64,000 nucleotides of DNA from Cinnamomum chago (GCA_038049695.1 CP142455.1:34881501-34945500); one strand, 5' to 3'. Positions 1 to 11,822 are shown, counted from the first letter of the stretch. Notes: a model not told the origin generated them from the sequence alone. Translations and numbers: made by a program.

Positions 1-329
1 GGATATCCTAAATTAACTAAAGGTTGGCTATTCTATAATCCTAGAGAGCAAAAAGTGTTGGTGAGCACCAATGTGGTTTTTCTGGAGGAAGATTATATGA
101 TGGACCGGAAATCTTTAGAAAAAGGTGATCTTGGAAGAGATTCAAGAGAAATCAATTCCAAATCCAAGTATGACCGAACTTAAGGAAAAACCGCCCTTAC
201 CAGACCCAGTAGTTACACCAGTGCCTCATTGTAGTGGGAGAATAGTCAGGCCCCCTGACAAGTTCTTGTTCTTGGGAGAGTCTTACGAGGCAATCCCGGA
301 AGAACTGAAACAGGATCCCTGTAAATATG

Positions 330-1905
330 ATGAAGCAATTAATGACATAGATTCGGGACGTTGGCAAGACGCTATGAAAGCTGAGATGGAGTCTATGTAC
401 TCTAATCAGATCTGGACACTTGTGGACTTGCCTGCCAATATCAAACCTATTGGGTACAAGTGGGTCTACAAGAGAAAGAGAGGACTAGATGGAAAAGTTG
501 AGACCTTTAAGGCCAGGCTTGTTGCGAAAGGGTATACTTAGAAAGAGGGTATCGATTATGAGGAAACCTTCTCGCCGGTAGCCATGCTCAAGTCCATCCG
601 GATACTCTTATCCATAGCGGCTCATCTCGATTACGAGATTTGGCAAATGGAAGTCAAGACGACATTTCTCAACGGCCATCTTGAGGAAGACATCTATATG
701 ATGCAACCAGACGGTTTTATAGCTAGTATCCAAAAGCAAAGAGTTTGCAAGCTGCAAAAGTCTATTTGTGGACTAAAGCAGGCATCTCGAAGCTGGAACA
801 TCCGTTTTGACCGGGCAATCAAATCATTTAGTGTTAGTCAAAGTCCAAATGAGTCATGTGTGTACATGAAAAATGAAGGTGACAGGGTAGTTTTTCTGGT
901 TTTATATGTCGATGACATCCTTCTCCTTGGGAAAGATATAGGAATGTTGTCAACATTAAAAGTTTGGTTAGCAAAGACTTTTGATATGAAGGACTTGGGA
1001 GAAGCTAGTTACATCCTAGGGATCAAACTCTATCAAAACCGGAAAAAGAGGATGATTGGCTTATCTCAAGCTACTTACATAGATAAGGTACTGGTACGGT
1101 TTGCCATGCAGGACTCCAAGAAGGGTATCACGCCTTTTAGGCATGGAGTGCACCTTTCCAAGGATCAGGGTCCCAAGACCCCGGAAGAAAAGGAGCAGAT
1201 GAGAGCAATTCCATATGCCTCGGCTGTTAGTAGCCTCATGTATGCTATGCTATGTACTAGACCGGATATCTGTCATCCAGGGGGCTTAGTCAGCAGATAT
1301 CAGTCTAACCCAGGTCATGACCATTGGACTGTTGTAAAATGTATCCTCAAGTACTTGAGAAGGACTAGAGATTACATGATGATTTACAGCAGTGATGAGC
1401 TGATTCCAGTCGGATACACAGATTCTGACTTCAAGCCGGACAAAGATTCCAAGAAATCCACCTCTGGTTATGTGTTTATGCTTAGCGGAGGAGCTATCAG
1501 CTAGAGGAGTATTAAATAGGAATGTACCATTGATTCCACTTCTGAGGATGAATATGTAGCTGCTTGTGAAGAAACTAAGGAAGCAGTATGGCTCAAAAGA
1601 TTTCTTTTGGAACTTGGAGTGGTACCTTTGGTGCGACAGCCGCTCACAGTTTACTGTGACAACAGCGGGGCAGTCGCTCAGTCCAAGGAACACAGGAGCC
1701 ATAAAATCCGAAAGCACGTACAGAGGAAGTAACACTTGGTTAGAGAGATTGTGTAGAGAGGTGATATTACAATCACCAAGATAGCTTCTGCGGATAATCT
1801 GGCAGATCCATTTACTAAGCCTTTGACCACCAAAGTCTTTGAGCGGCATGTAGACGGGATAGGCATGAGATGCAATCCTGACTGGCATGGAGCCCAAGCA
1901 GGAGA
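330..1905 (+). pseudogene. copia reverse transcriptase and RNase H remnant
   Basis: Visible RT motifs are KPIGYKWVYKRK near 450-485, the KARLVAKGY motif near 510-540, and the polymerase active-site box YVDDILLLG near 905-935. The SLMYAMLCTRPDI stretch near 1230-1270 is characteristic of copia RT. RNase H motifs follow (EYVAACEETKEAVWLK near 1550-1600, the CDNSGAV box near 1655-1680, ADNLADPFTK near 1795-1825). The product would be the polymerase/RNase H part of a pol polyprotein that copies element RNA inside a cytoplasmic particle. It is a fossil and not one open frame. Confidence 0.93.
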
Positions 1906-1906
1906 T

Positions 1907-3577
1907 TGTTAATTTTATGGTCTCAATACCAAGTATATGATGTATTAAATTGATTAATTTCTATATTTCTCAATACAATCATGTTTTTCTTTCATGAGAT
2001 GAATGGTGTTTAATTATATACTTGCACATAACCAATACGAATGACATAATGGTTCATGAGATGAACCGGAGTCCACAAGTATACTAGATGTAATACATGT
2101 GTGTGGATGAGATCCACATACAGGAGACACGTATTGCAAATCTTATACTTAAATATCTTCACAACCAGTGATGAGATTGGGCATCTCATCTGACAAGGTT
2201 GCAGCACTTTGATCACTATGAGATAGTGTGATTTGTCTCGATCATCAGAATGTAAGATTCTGGATCATGGTGCTGGTACATTAAATGTATAGAAGGACCA
2301 TGAGAAGCACCTTATATACACTTTCTTTACTTTAAGGACCGCTCTTATAATTCTCTAGCAATAGGCTCATAATCCTGAGGCATTAATGAACTCAAGTTTC
2401 TATCTATTCATTTGCTTTGAGTCACCAATGAGTGAGGCCAATTATAGGTCAACACCTCCGTGATTTGGGTACGTGGTAGTAGAGCTGTGGGAACATTCAA
2501 TGGTCAAGATGAAATCTATCTTTAATATCTCCTTGTGCCAATTAATGGATTTATCATTGGTAAGTGCGCACCCATTCCAATTAAGAGTTAATTGGATCAG
2601 TACCAAATGATCACTATAATTAATTGGGGCTCAAGGATAATAAGATATGGATCTAATTTGGTGGACAGGTCCAATTGATCCATGGATATAGATGGAGGGG
2701 CCTACTTGTGGTAATTGGGAAGTTTAGGGTCTTCATTGTAATTTATTCCTAAGACTGGAGTTCAATTGCATTTATATAGTGGAGCTATTTGCAATTAACT
2801 GTGGGCCCGGATCGCACATGAGATGTGGGGTCGCGTGTCCCAGTTGGAGCCAGCTTTCTAAGGAATCCCTAGTGGTCCCCAAGCTAGTCCAAGATATTAG
2901 AAAGTTACTATTCTTACTTGAGCTCTAAAAGGAAGGAATTAGAAAGTTACTATTTCTATTTGAAGTGGGACTTCTAATAATGGTAATAGTAAGCTACTAA
3001 TTTGTGTGGAAGTGTGACTTCTAATACAAATTAGTAAGAGAGTTAAAAGAGGAGTCATGAGGGCATAAATAAGGGAATAAACACCCTTGGACGTCCATGC
3101 AATATTCCATTATTGTGATTCACGCCTAGCCCATATTGTGCAAGAGTTGCACACTACTCTCTCTCTCCCTCTTCTAGTTCTCTTCTAGTTTCCTTCAGGG
3201 TTTTCTCTTGGAGATTCCGCCATCTTCTTGAGAAAAGAGATCTGATAAGAGGGTCATTGCGTGGAAGATCAATAGGTCTTGGAAATTCTTGTTTGATACG
3301 TGAAAGAGTTTCATCATCAAAGAAAGACGCAACTTCTCCATTAGAGCGCAACCGAGCTCCAAAGGTATAATCTACTTCCTTGCATGTTGTAGATTTTAAT
3401 GGATGCTTGTTGGCTGCTGTACTATCTTCTTAATAGGTTTATTTACTGATCATGATGGCTGAGATTGAAGACATGGATCCTGGATTGGGTTTTATAGCAT
3501 TCTGGACAGTTGATCTCTGAGTCAAGTGGTTCAAAAAGTTTTGAAAACCTATCCACGAGGCCCAACTATTTCCAACA
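1907..3577 (+). repeat. 3' LTR of the copia element
   Basis: The LTR begins TGTTAATTTTATGG directly after a purine-rich tract and ends about at TTCCAACA, so it is bounded by TG...CA. Length is about 1.67 kb. The same sequence recurs inverted at 4489-6164, which fixes both ends. Short pyrimidine-rich and ORF-like stretches inside it are not genes. Confidence 0.85.
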
Positions 3578-4488
3578 ACTTATTGGCTGGGTGACGTTGT
3601 TTTTGCTAAAGGAGATGGAACGCACATCAGGCCACACTGTATTTTTTCGGCTTGTCAGATGGCATTCAAAGAGCGGTTGGGTTTGGTGCCTGCTCTTTAC
3701 TCCTATTTATATACCGAACTACATGCTACTGCTTTTCTGGTTCGGCTTCGGCTCCCTATGAACAGGGTATTCTTAGCCCATATTTTTTATTCGTGGTATG
3801 TGTACCACTGTCCCGGCTTCCAACGATTGGGAGTTACACAAGATGATGACCCTTTTATGATTCGATTGGCTAGAGGGACCGCCGTGTCTGAATCTCTTTT
3901 GTCTGCCGGTTTGAGGATCCGATGTTTTAGGGACATCGAGATAGGGCATTAATGAAGCTTTCTCCATATTTGCAGAAGAAGGCTTTTGATTTTGGTGTCT
4001 CTCATGATTCCACCAGGGCAGGGTCGGGAAGACATTATTCTCTGACAAACGCATAAAAGATGTGGCTTTTCAACATACGCGTTGGTACGATGGTGTATCA
4101 TAGACATCTTTTCGTCGACATCCAGCCGTATGTCCCCTCGCATTTTACGCTGCAGTTGGGCTTTTCTCAAGGTGTTGTTGGAGCGCCCTCGAGCTTGGTG
4201 AAGCATTTTGGAGGTTTGCAGGACGGGAGAAAAGCATGGGCCTTTTACAGTGCAGAGGACACTACCGCCATGATTTCCTATCCTGAGTCGCCCACTTTTC
4301 GGACTATTGGCTTCACGAAATGGTAAAAGGAGAGCTTTTCGGTGTACCGGGGCCTTTCCAAGAAGGAGTTCGATTTCAAGCAATCTCTTAGGAAGGTTCT
4401 TGGTAGATCAGATGGCGTCTAACGAGAGGAAGATCTTGCTTTCCTTTCTGAAGAGAAGCATAAGATAGGCTTTCTTGGTGAACATGAC
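3578..4488 (+). pseudogene. plant mobile domain (PMD)-type coding remnant, N-side piece
   Basis: Translations on the + strand show an aromatic stretch (ALYSYLYTEL near 3690-3720, FYSWYVYHCPGF near 3785-3825) and then a block at about 4090-4325 containing VDIQPYVPSHFTLQLGFSQG. That block resembles the conserved PMD pattern of an aromatic residue, PY-P-RF and a QFG-Q box found in transposon-associated PMD proteins. I infer it is an extra ORF of an old Tat-like retrotransposon, because the matching C-terminal part resumes at 6165 and 16643, past later insertions. The region is decayed with several breaks. The PMD assignment is by pattern, not by search. Confidence 0.5.
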
Positions 4489-6164
4489 TATTGGAAGTAG
4501 GTGGGCCTCGTGGATAGATTTTCAAAACTTTTGACCCACTTGACTTAGAGATCAAGTATCTAGAAGGCCATAAACCACATCCAAGATGCAATCCCTCTTT
4601 CTCATCAATCATGTACAACAATATAACCTATCTAGAATATAGAAATCAGCAACTACATGCAACAAAATAATCTACAACAAGTAAAGAAGCAGATTATACC
4701 TTTAGAGCCCGGTAGTGCTCTAATTGAGGAAAAGACAACCAACTAGAACAAGAACTCTTCTTGAAGCAATTAGAGATCTCCAAGACCTTGTTGTCTTCCA
4801 CGCTATGACCCTCTATCAGATCTCTTTTCTTAAGAAGATGTGTGGCATCTTCAAGAGAAAATCGTACTAGAAACTCTAAGGAACTAGAAGGCAACTAGAA
4901 GAGAGAAGAGGAGAAGAAGAGTTGTGCAACACTTGCACTAGAGGCTCTTGGGCGTGGGTATTATGTCATGGACGTCCAAGGGTTGTATTCCCCTTTAAAT
5001 AGCCCTCAAGTCTCCTCTCTTATCTCTCTTACTAATTTGTATTAGAAGTCACACTTCCACACAAATTAGTAGCTTACTATTACCACTATTAGAAGTCCCA
5101 CTTCAAATAGAAATAGTAACTTTCTAATTCCTTTCTTTTATAGTTTAAGTAAAAATAGAATCTTTCTAATACTTGGGCTAGCGTGGGGACCACTAGGGAT
5201 TCCTTAGAAAGCTGGCTCCAACTGGGACACGCGACCCCACATCTCATATGTAATCCGGGCCCACAGTTAATTGCAAATAACACCACTATATAAATGCAAT
5301 TGCACTCCAGTCTTAGGAATAAATTACAATGAAGACCCTAAACTTCTCAATTACCACAAGTAGGCCCCTCTATCATTATCCATGGATCAATTGGAATAAA
5401 TTTGTCCCATCCAATCTTAGATCCACATCTTATTATCCTTAAGCCCCAATTAATTACAGTGGTCATCAGTGCCATCCAATCAACTCTTAATCGAGATGGG
5501 TACGCACTTACTAATGATAAATCCATTAATTGGCACAGGGGGATAATGTAGATAGATTCCATATTGACCATTGGATGTTCCCACAGTCCTACTACCACGT
5601 ACGCAAGACACCGAGGTGATGACCTACAGTTGGCCTCACTCATTGGTGACTCAAAGCAAATGAATAGATAGAAACTTGAGTTCATCAATGTTTCAGGATT
5701 AAGAGCCTATTAGTAGGGAATTATGAGAGCAGTCCTTAAATCGAGACAGTATTTCATAAGGTGCTTCTCATGGTCCTTCAATACATCCAATGTACCAGCA
5801 CTATGATCCAGAATCTTACATTCTAATGATTGAGACAAATCACACCATCACATAGTAATCAAAGTGCTGCAACCTTATCAGATGAGATGCCCAGTCTCAT
5901 CATTGGTTATGAAGATATTTTTAAGTATAAGATTTATGACACATGTCTCCCGTATGTGGATCTCATCCATATACATATATCACATATAATATACTAATGG
6001 GACTCGGTTCATCTCATGAACCATCATGTCATATGTATTGGTTATGTGCATTAAGTAATAAAATACAATTCATCTCATGAAAGGAAAGCATGATTTTATT
6101 GATGAATAAAGAAATTAATCAGTTTATTACATCAACTGATGGATTGAGTCCATACAATCTAACA
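4489..6164 (-). mobile_element. Solo LTR, copia, same family as 1907-3577, inverted
   Basis: Read on the minus strand, the segment starts TGTTAGATTGTATGGACTC at 6164 and follows the LTR at 1907-3577 along its whole length (about 1.68 kb), ending near 4489. Flanks are ATGAC (4484-4488) and AGGAC (6165-6169), a 5-bp target duplication with one mismatch. That supports a solo LTR left by LTR-LTR recombination. No internal region or primer site adjoins it. Divergence from 1907-3577 is clearly visible, so the two are not a pair from one insertion. Confidence 0.85.
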
Positions 6165-6287
6165 AGGACGTCATCAGATCAGGAGCTATATAAGAGATAG
6201 CTGGTGAGGTCTTGAAACAACTAGAGGAGGAGGAGGCCGAGATCGACACTTGGATGCAAGCGGAATGAACGAAGGTTTCCATGGAGT
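6165..6287 (+). pseudogene. PMD-type coding remnant, short middle piece
   Basis: This short piece lies between the solo LTR and the CACTA element. It encodes an acidic, coiled-coil-like stretch (EVLKQLEEEEAEIDTWMQ near 6205-6260). Its left end continues the segment stopping at 4488 and its right end continues at 16643, as shown by the target duplications of the two intervening elements. It has no independent function. Confidence 0.55.
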
Positions 6288-6316
6288 CACTACAAGAAAT
6301 TGCACTTTTGCCGGCG
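6288..6316 (+). repeat. CACTA left terminal inverted repeat
   Basis: The sequence begins CACTACAAGAAATTGCACTT and runs into the first TTGCCGGCG motif. It pairs imperfectly with 16611-16639. The AGT direct repeat abuts it on the left. Confidence 0.92.
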
Positions 6317-6900
6317 CTTATTAGTCTATAAAACGCCGGTGAACACCTTTGTCGGCGATTTCCCTTGCGCCGACAATACGCCGGTAAAAGCTTGTCAGCA
6401 ATAGCTTTTGCCGGCGAAAAAAGGTTAGCGCCGGGCAAAATAATACATTAACGGCGTTTTATTCGCCGGGAAAAGAGGTATAAAACGCCGTGAAAAGGCC
6501 TTTATTTTTCAATAATAAATTGATTAAAAACTTTTGCTGGCGTTTTTTTGCGCCGGAAAAACATTTATATTTTATGGATTTTTTTTTTCAAAATTTATTG
6601 CCGGCGTTTTTTCTGCGCCGGCAAAACATTTATATTTTATGGAATTTTTTTAAAATTTATTGCCGGCGTTTTTTCTGCGTCAGCAAAACATTTATATTTT
6701 ATGGATTTTTTTTTAAAATTTATTGCCGGCGTTTTTTTTGCGCCGGCAAAACATTTATATTTTATGAAAATTAATTTTCCAAAATTTTTTGCCGGCGTAT
6801 TTTGTTGCCGGGAAAACATTTATTTTTTTTAAATAATTATTTTGAAGGTGTTTTGCCGGCAAAAATGTTGCGCCGGCAATCAATATTCATTTATTGTATT
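6317..6900. repeat. CACTA left subterminal repeats with a tandem of about 62 bp
   Basis: The motif TTGCCGGCG and its inverse CGCCGGCAA recur every few tens of bases. From about 6530 to 6835 there is a tandem array of four to five units of about 62 bp. Each contains GCCGGCGTTTTTT, GCGCCGGCAAAAC and the AT stretch ATTTATATTTTATGG. Phe/Lys-rich open frames here arise from the repeat and are not genes. Confidence 0.88.
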
Positions 6901-7343
6901 TATTTGATTTTTTAATTTTTTTCCTGTATATGCATCATTACAACTTCCAACCTGTATCGTATGAAACTACTATTCTAGTATCTAAGACTAAATCTCCTAC
7001 ACACCCAACATCTATCTATTCAAAATATTCATTCCACTTCATATTAATATTCAAATATCCTTACAATATTAAAAGTACTTTACCATTACCATTACAAAAT
7101 AAAAATCCATGCTAACATTCTACTATTTGCCAACCTTCAAATGCCAATGAAAAATTACATCTTCATATACAATCATCTCATTGTTGCACCAATCCAACAC
7201 CTGCAACATTGTTCAAAAAAACTTCATACATCCTATTTTAACATATGGCAATTTGCTACTGTGCATCCATTTTTCCTTCATGTTCACTGCATCTTAGTTG
7301 CATGGAATCTTTCAACAAAAAACTTTCTTCAATTGCCCCATGG
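6901..7343. other. AT-rich CACTA interior, no gene seen
   Basis: The stretch is AT-rich with short open frames lacking recognisable motifs. It separates the left subterminal repeats from the first captured exon. Confidence 0.6.
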
Positions 7344-7409
7344 AATTCCAATGCAGATAAAAAGCTGGTTGACAGATCCAAGTGCCCCACGAATCTCAGT
7401 TGGTGATAT
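7344..7409 (-). pseudogene. Captured exon fragment: plastidic glucose transporter
   Basis: On the minus strand, an acceptor TTCAG (ending at 7410) is followed by ISPTEIRGALGSVNQLFIC and IGI. This matches the strongly conserved segment of plastid-envelope hexose transporters (major facilitator superfamily, pGlcT type), which follows a transmembrane helix and contains the PTEIRGALG loop. Similarity stops after about 22 residues, where the next helix should begin, so this is a fragment of one exon. It cannot make a transporter. A related sugar transporter of the same subfamily is the alternative source. Confidence 0.75.
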
Positions 7410-8982
7410 CTGAATGTAAAAAAAAATTTAATACTGCAATAGACATATTTCACTAAGCAGTATTTCAAAATAATGTAAATAAGAAGCATAGTTTAACTTA
7501 CTATGGGTGAAAAACAAAGTAGAGAAGCTAAACCTGCAATTTCAGAAATAAGGAGCAAATCAGCTGCCAAAGTTCTTCATAGTAAAATAATCCTATACAT
7601 AACTCAAAACAAAACTAGTTTCAATGTGTATTCTAATTGATATTAGTCTTAACATCATACATAATTCATGAACCCTGGCCCCTGCCCCACCATAGCAGCC
7701 TGTTTAACTGCCGGATGCTCTACATCACAGTTTTTTTTTCATTAAAAAAGAACACAAGTTCACCAATTTTACAAGCCTCCGGTTCTATTTAGGTAGAAGT
7801 CTGTTTTTTTTTTTACCTGTCAAGAGCTACAAGAGCTGTAAATCTACCCCCGCAAACAGTAAGTGATGGAAGCCTGATGCACAACATAGGTGTGCAGTGC
7901 AGTGCAGTTCAATCAATACGAGTAGAATTCTAACCATGGTTTGAAACTTTAAAGCCGAGTTAAACCTTTACATGGTGACGGTATTCCTTTAAAGGAAAAA
8001 GGTGCAAGACACTACCAAATACCAAATACTGGCCATTCTAATCTGGAGACTTTTTTTTTTAATTGCTCTAAATCCCACAACCGGGACCCACCAGCCAAAC
8101 CCAATAATAATAATAATAAAAGATGATAAGAGGAACGACAGTCAAAGTAATGGGATGACACTGTAGGCACCACCTGAGCTATTCTGGGATGTAAATAGCA
8201 ACACATTTACTTACTGGTTTCAGCTTTGCTTCAACCAATTATGTTAAACAAAAAAAAGAAAAGAACTAAAACAAGTATAGGAGCACACACTCCTGTAAAA
8301 GTGATCATTAGAAACTTTTTCTTAGAAGAAATTATCAAGCAATGAGTAGAACTTACATGTGTTAAATGACCCGTCATTTCCACTTGATTACACTCGATTA
8401 CCTTCCACCGATAAAAGTGAATCCCCATTTTTTCCAGTTTCAGTAGCTGTGGGGGTCTGTCTAAATGGAGGCCATTCTAACAGATGCATCCATTTTTCTC
8501 CTGGCAGATTAACTTGCCTTGAGAATTTAAACAGCAAGGAGAATCCAGCAGTTGTGGAAGTAATTGCATGAAAAAACAGGTCATGGTTAAAAAGCTAGTT
8601 TTCTCTCCTTTTCCTTCTTGCTGCTATCTCTGCAGCCCAGGCTTTGCCCACATCAGTCTGGAACTTTCCTACAGTCACATCCAGTCACCAAAATCTCATA
8701 TCTTTTGCACTACAGTGTGTGCTCTGTTTTGCCATCAGAGTAAGTTGGAAGAGGGAAGAAAAGAAAAGGAAATATATTCTACTTCTATCATCACTAACTA
8801 CTCAAGCATGATCACTGTTAAAGAAGAAGAAAAAAAAAATTACTCAGGCAAGGTTTACTAAGCTGGTCTTACTGCTTCCAAAAAAATACATTGATGCCTG
8901 GCAAGTGGCAACAGCAGGAAAACTCTACCACTAAAGTACATACTAGGATAACAAGCATGCCAAAATAAGGAAAAACATATAC
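7410..8982. other. CACTA interior, no confident gene
   Basis: Intron-like, AT-rich sequence with simple runs and a TAA repeat near 8100-8120. A pyrimidine-rich stretch lies near 8590-8640. No product was recognised on either strand. Confidence 0.5.
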
Positions 8983-9434
8983 CTGCGGTTGACTGGAAGA
9001 ACTCATCTAAATCTTTCCCTTGTTCTGCACAAAGCAAACATTTTCATCAAACTTGATGGTGGCTATCAGACAAAGCATTCATCATATTTCATTGTTGCTA
9101 ATTAAACAAAGCTAGCCATGATTCAGTTATCACCACAGATGAGTTTTTAAGGTCCAGCAAAGCTCCTACAACAATACCAAGGATTGGTGACAATTCTTGT
9201 TCATGAATTTATAATATTGAGAAAAGATAAGGGGTATTTTCAAATTCAATTTTTATTGGGATATTAACAGGAAATCAATTTTCCTTTTGACTTGTACGCG
9301 AAACCTTTCTGCTTCAACTGGAGATGGATTCCGGTATACATCTTCCAAATAGATTGAAAAAGATGACAATTGACCAGCAACAGAAGCAGCTAAACCAGAT
9401 CCATTAGCAACACTATTTTGTCCATGGGAATAAC
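8983..9434 (-). pseudogene. Captured exons of unidentified origin
   Basis: Two exon-like pieces are visible on the minus strand. The first (about 9258-9434) follows an acceptor TTTTAG and encodes SHGQNSVANGSGLAASVAGQ and then LSSFSIYLEDVYRNPSPVEA. The AGQ-SSF-IYL-D-YRNPSPVEAERF pattern looks like a beta-sandwich, filamin-type repeat, perhaps from a GEX2-like gamete membrane protein; this is a guess. The second (8983-9024) is 42 bp between an acceptor TGCAG and a donor GTATAT and reads QGKDLDEFFQSTA. Both share the strand of the other captured exons. I could not identify either firmly. Confidence 0.4.
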
Positions 9435-11041
9435 CTAAAAGGATAATAACCTGAGTTACTTGTAGAGAAATTTTAACTAAATTTGGAAACAAAAAAGTTA
9501 CAAGCAATATGAGGAAATCATGAAAAGAAGAGTGACAGGGAACTATACTAGAATTATATCTTGGGAAATTAACTGAATATGCTTTTGGATGCACCCCAAA
9601 TCATCAGAAGTTATATTGTTATAAAATTATACACGTTTATGTCCAATGGGTGTTTGGGGCAGCTTAAAAGCTTGGAAAACCACTTACTTACAGTGGCATA
9701 CTGTTTGACAACTTCTCTATGATAACAGAACACAAAACCAACTGCTGACAGTGATTTGGTGCGATAAAAGGTAAAACAGAGGACATAGCACCTAAATTGG
9801 TTTCTGATTTCCACATTACATATGCAGTGGGGTATATCACCATCCTTTGCTAAAAAACTGAAACCACTTGCTATTTGGGGTACATCCAAACACACAAAGC
9901 TAGAACATCTAGAACTAACAAATAACAAATCCTTTTATTGCTATATTCATATCAAGTATAAACTCACCTGGTTTTACCTTGAAAGGTAGAACTAACATCT
10001 AACTACTTAAATCATTTTCATTTCTTTATAAAATGTTTTTAAAATGGTTTCTCCAACATAGTTTTCTCTGTTCAAATCCAAAAACAATGGAGAATCACTA
10101 CTCCTAAAAAAGAAATGTGGTTCTCCACAAGGGATTCTCAACTCCTAATGGGGGATTCTCCACTTGTCCTTTCTCTAAATCCAAAAGCACCCTTTAAGAA
10201 TTACAAATAAACATCACAAATAATTCAGCAGTTTCTCTCCAACAAAAAGATTCCAACTACATACAATAAAACTAAGCTGCAGCATTAAGACACCCACACA
10301 AAATGAAACATTGAGGCAATGATTATCTGAACAAGTTGATATTCAGTCCATCTGCTTGCACTGAGTTAATTAAGGTTATGGCCTAACATGAGTTAATTAA
10401 AATCTTGATCTGCCTAACATGAGTTAATTAAGGTTATGGCCATCTGCTTGCACTTGCAGCCATGGAACCCATCTGGTTGACATGAATACAACCTATACAA
10501 CCCATGGAACCCATCTTGTACTGAATTCAAATGAAGTGTTGCAACCATCCCTTATGTTGCCTGAGTTTGTGCCAATTCAGAAGCGGAGAACATTCTTCTT
10601 AGGAATTCTACCAGTGGAATTAAAACCCTGGAAACTTGGAGAATTTTACATGCTCCCAAAACAGGAAGTAAGAGATATTAGATATACTTGGAGGAAGTAA
10701 GAGATATAAAAAATGTAGTACCTACCAAAATTCAGAATTCAATCAAAATCTCTATTAATATTACTTATCAAAAGACAAGATACTCCAATGGATGCTATTA
10801 GGCATAAATTTAACATGTAAATCTTAAGTATGGGAGACAACATGATATGGATACGTTCCCAATTTTGAAGTATCCATGTATCATAGACAAACATCTATTT
10901 TTCACTAAGACATAAAACAAGTCAATATCATTAAACTAATGTTCATTGTTCACATACACCAGTTCCATATGTATCAATTTACACTGTAGAGCTCCCTGTT
11001 TTACTCTAATCTAAAATCAATTAATGGAAACCTTGATTTAC
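9435..11041. other. CACTA interior, non-coding; small tandem duplication at about 10349-10462
   Basis: No gene was recognised. Near 10349-10462 the sequence GAGTTAATTAAGGTTATGGC and the flanking CATCTGCTTGCACT are repeated two to three times, a local duplication. The rest is AT-rich and intron-like. Confidence 0.5.
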
Positions 11042-11236
11042 CTCGGTGCTCATTTGCTTTTTCTTTTCCTTCTCCCTCTCATGCCACTTATAGATTGGGG
11101 TAAAATCACAGAGCTCAAATTTCTTAATCACATGGTTTCGGCCAAGTAGCACTTTCCAGTCATTCATGAAGTTGTCAATAAATTTCTGCTTTGTTGCATA
11201 TTCCGTTTCTTTCATCACTGCAAACATTGTAGCTAC
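11042..11236 (-). pseudogene. TOP1: Captured exon: DNA topoisomerase I (type IB), second of two
   Basis: Minus-strand translation gives VATMFAVMKETEYATKQKF and later NHVIKKFELCDFTPIY, WHEREKEKKKQMSTE. These are signature stretches of eukaryotic nuclear topoisomerase I at the start of its conserved core. The exon is bounded by an acceptor CTGTAG on the upstream side and a donor GTAAAT after the STE codons. The enzyme normally relaxes supercoils by nicking one strand through a tyrosine near its C-terminus. That domain and most of the core are absent here, so this is a dead fragment. Sequence is close to the expected plant consensus, suggesting recent capture or slow decay. Confidence 0.9.
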
Positions 11237-11428
11237 CTACAGAACTAATACTTTCAGCAGATACAAAAAAAAATAGTAAATCAAAGCTGCAGGTAAAGAA
11301 TAAAATGTATTTATCAAGGGCAACGGGCCACATGCAATGTGACAAGTGGAAGCAACAAGAATCACATGACAAGAAATGAAAAGAAATAGTGAAAGTGGTA
11401 CAAGATCATAAAAGATATTCAGCATCAC
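11237..11428 (-). other. Retained host intron of the topoisomerase I fragment
   Basis: A 192-bp intron with GT (GAAGAG|GTGATG) and AG (CTGTAG|GTAGCT) borders separates the EQEE codons from the VATMFAV codons in the correct phase. Retention of the intron shows that capture was from genomic DNA, not through an mRNA copy. Confidence 0.85.
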
Positions 11429-11822
11429 CTCTTCTTGTTCTGGAGTTAAATCAACTGGCTGTCCATTGTATGACATCTTAATCCCGTGAGGTTTGTATGG
11501 AGGAGGGAAAATGACACCATTGTGCTCCAATGTAGTCCACTTCTGCCCTCCACCGGAGCCAGGTGGCACCTTCAACGACTTTGAGTATTTAGAAGCTTTT
11601 ATAATCTTTTTTTATTTCTTGTTTGTTTAATTCAATTGGGAGGTGACAACCTTTGTTGGTTTCTTTGATAAGGATCGATTGTCTGATGAAACCGATTTTT
11701 TCACTCTCTGGGAAATTGGTATGTGATCATCATCATCATCCATCTTTGCTTCTTTTTTTACTTCCTTCTCTACCTTAATTTTGTTAGGCACATCCATCTT
11801 TGCTTCTTTTTTAACTTCATGT
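11429..11822 (-). pseudogene. TOP1: Captured exon: DNA topoisomerase I, first of two
   Basis: Minus-strand sequence encodes a charged linker (VEKEVKKEAKMDDDDDHIP, then ISQRVKKSVSSDN and SLSKKPTKVV) and [18 protein letters not shown], followed by [11 protein letters not shown] and the VDLTPEQEE codons at the donor. In plant topoisomerase I this is the junction of the basic N-terminal domain with the core. The block KKEAKMD occurs twice, a short internal duplication. A stop codon interrupts the exon upstream of KYSKS (QLN followed by TAA, near 11627), so it is not translatable as is. The upstream limit is approximate. Confidence 0.88.

Larger units (their letters stand above)
1..3577 (+). mobile_element. 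Ty1/copia LTR retrotransposon, 3' part (runs off the left edge)
   Basis: The segment holds, in order, the integrase C-terminal tail (about 1-110, with the copia-type stretch ending NVVFLEED), the integrase-RT linker, reverse transcriptase (about 330-1150), RNase H (about 1490-1905), a purine-rich tract (about 1891-1906) and one LTR. This INT-RT-RH order defines Ty1/copia rather than Ty3/gypsy. The 5' LTR, gag and protease would lie left of the window. The element is broken, with a few breaks in the coding part. Its LTR has a relative in inverted orientation at 4489-6164. I did not assign a copia lineage. Confidence 0.93.

Noticed and set aside
6490-6832. Phe/Lys/Ile-rich ORFs
   Set aside because: Products of the CACTA 62-bp subterminal tandem repeats.
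9647-9895. Small MITE with GGGTGTTTGG-like inverted ends
   Set aside because: Inverted similarity is only about ten bases and no target duplication could be confirmed.
11042-11822. Functional host topoisomerase I gene
   Set aside because: Only two exons, one with a stop, and no catalytic tyrosine domain; it lies inside a CACTA element.
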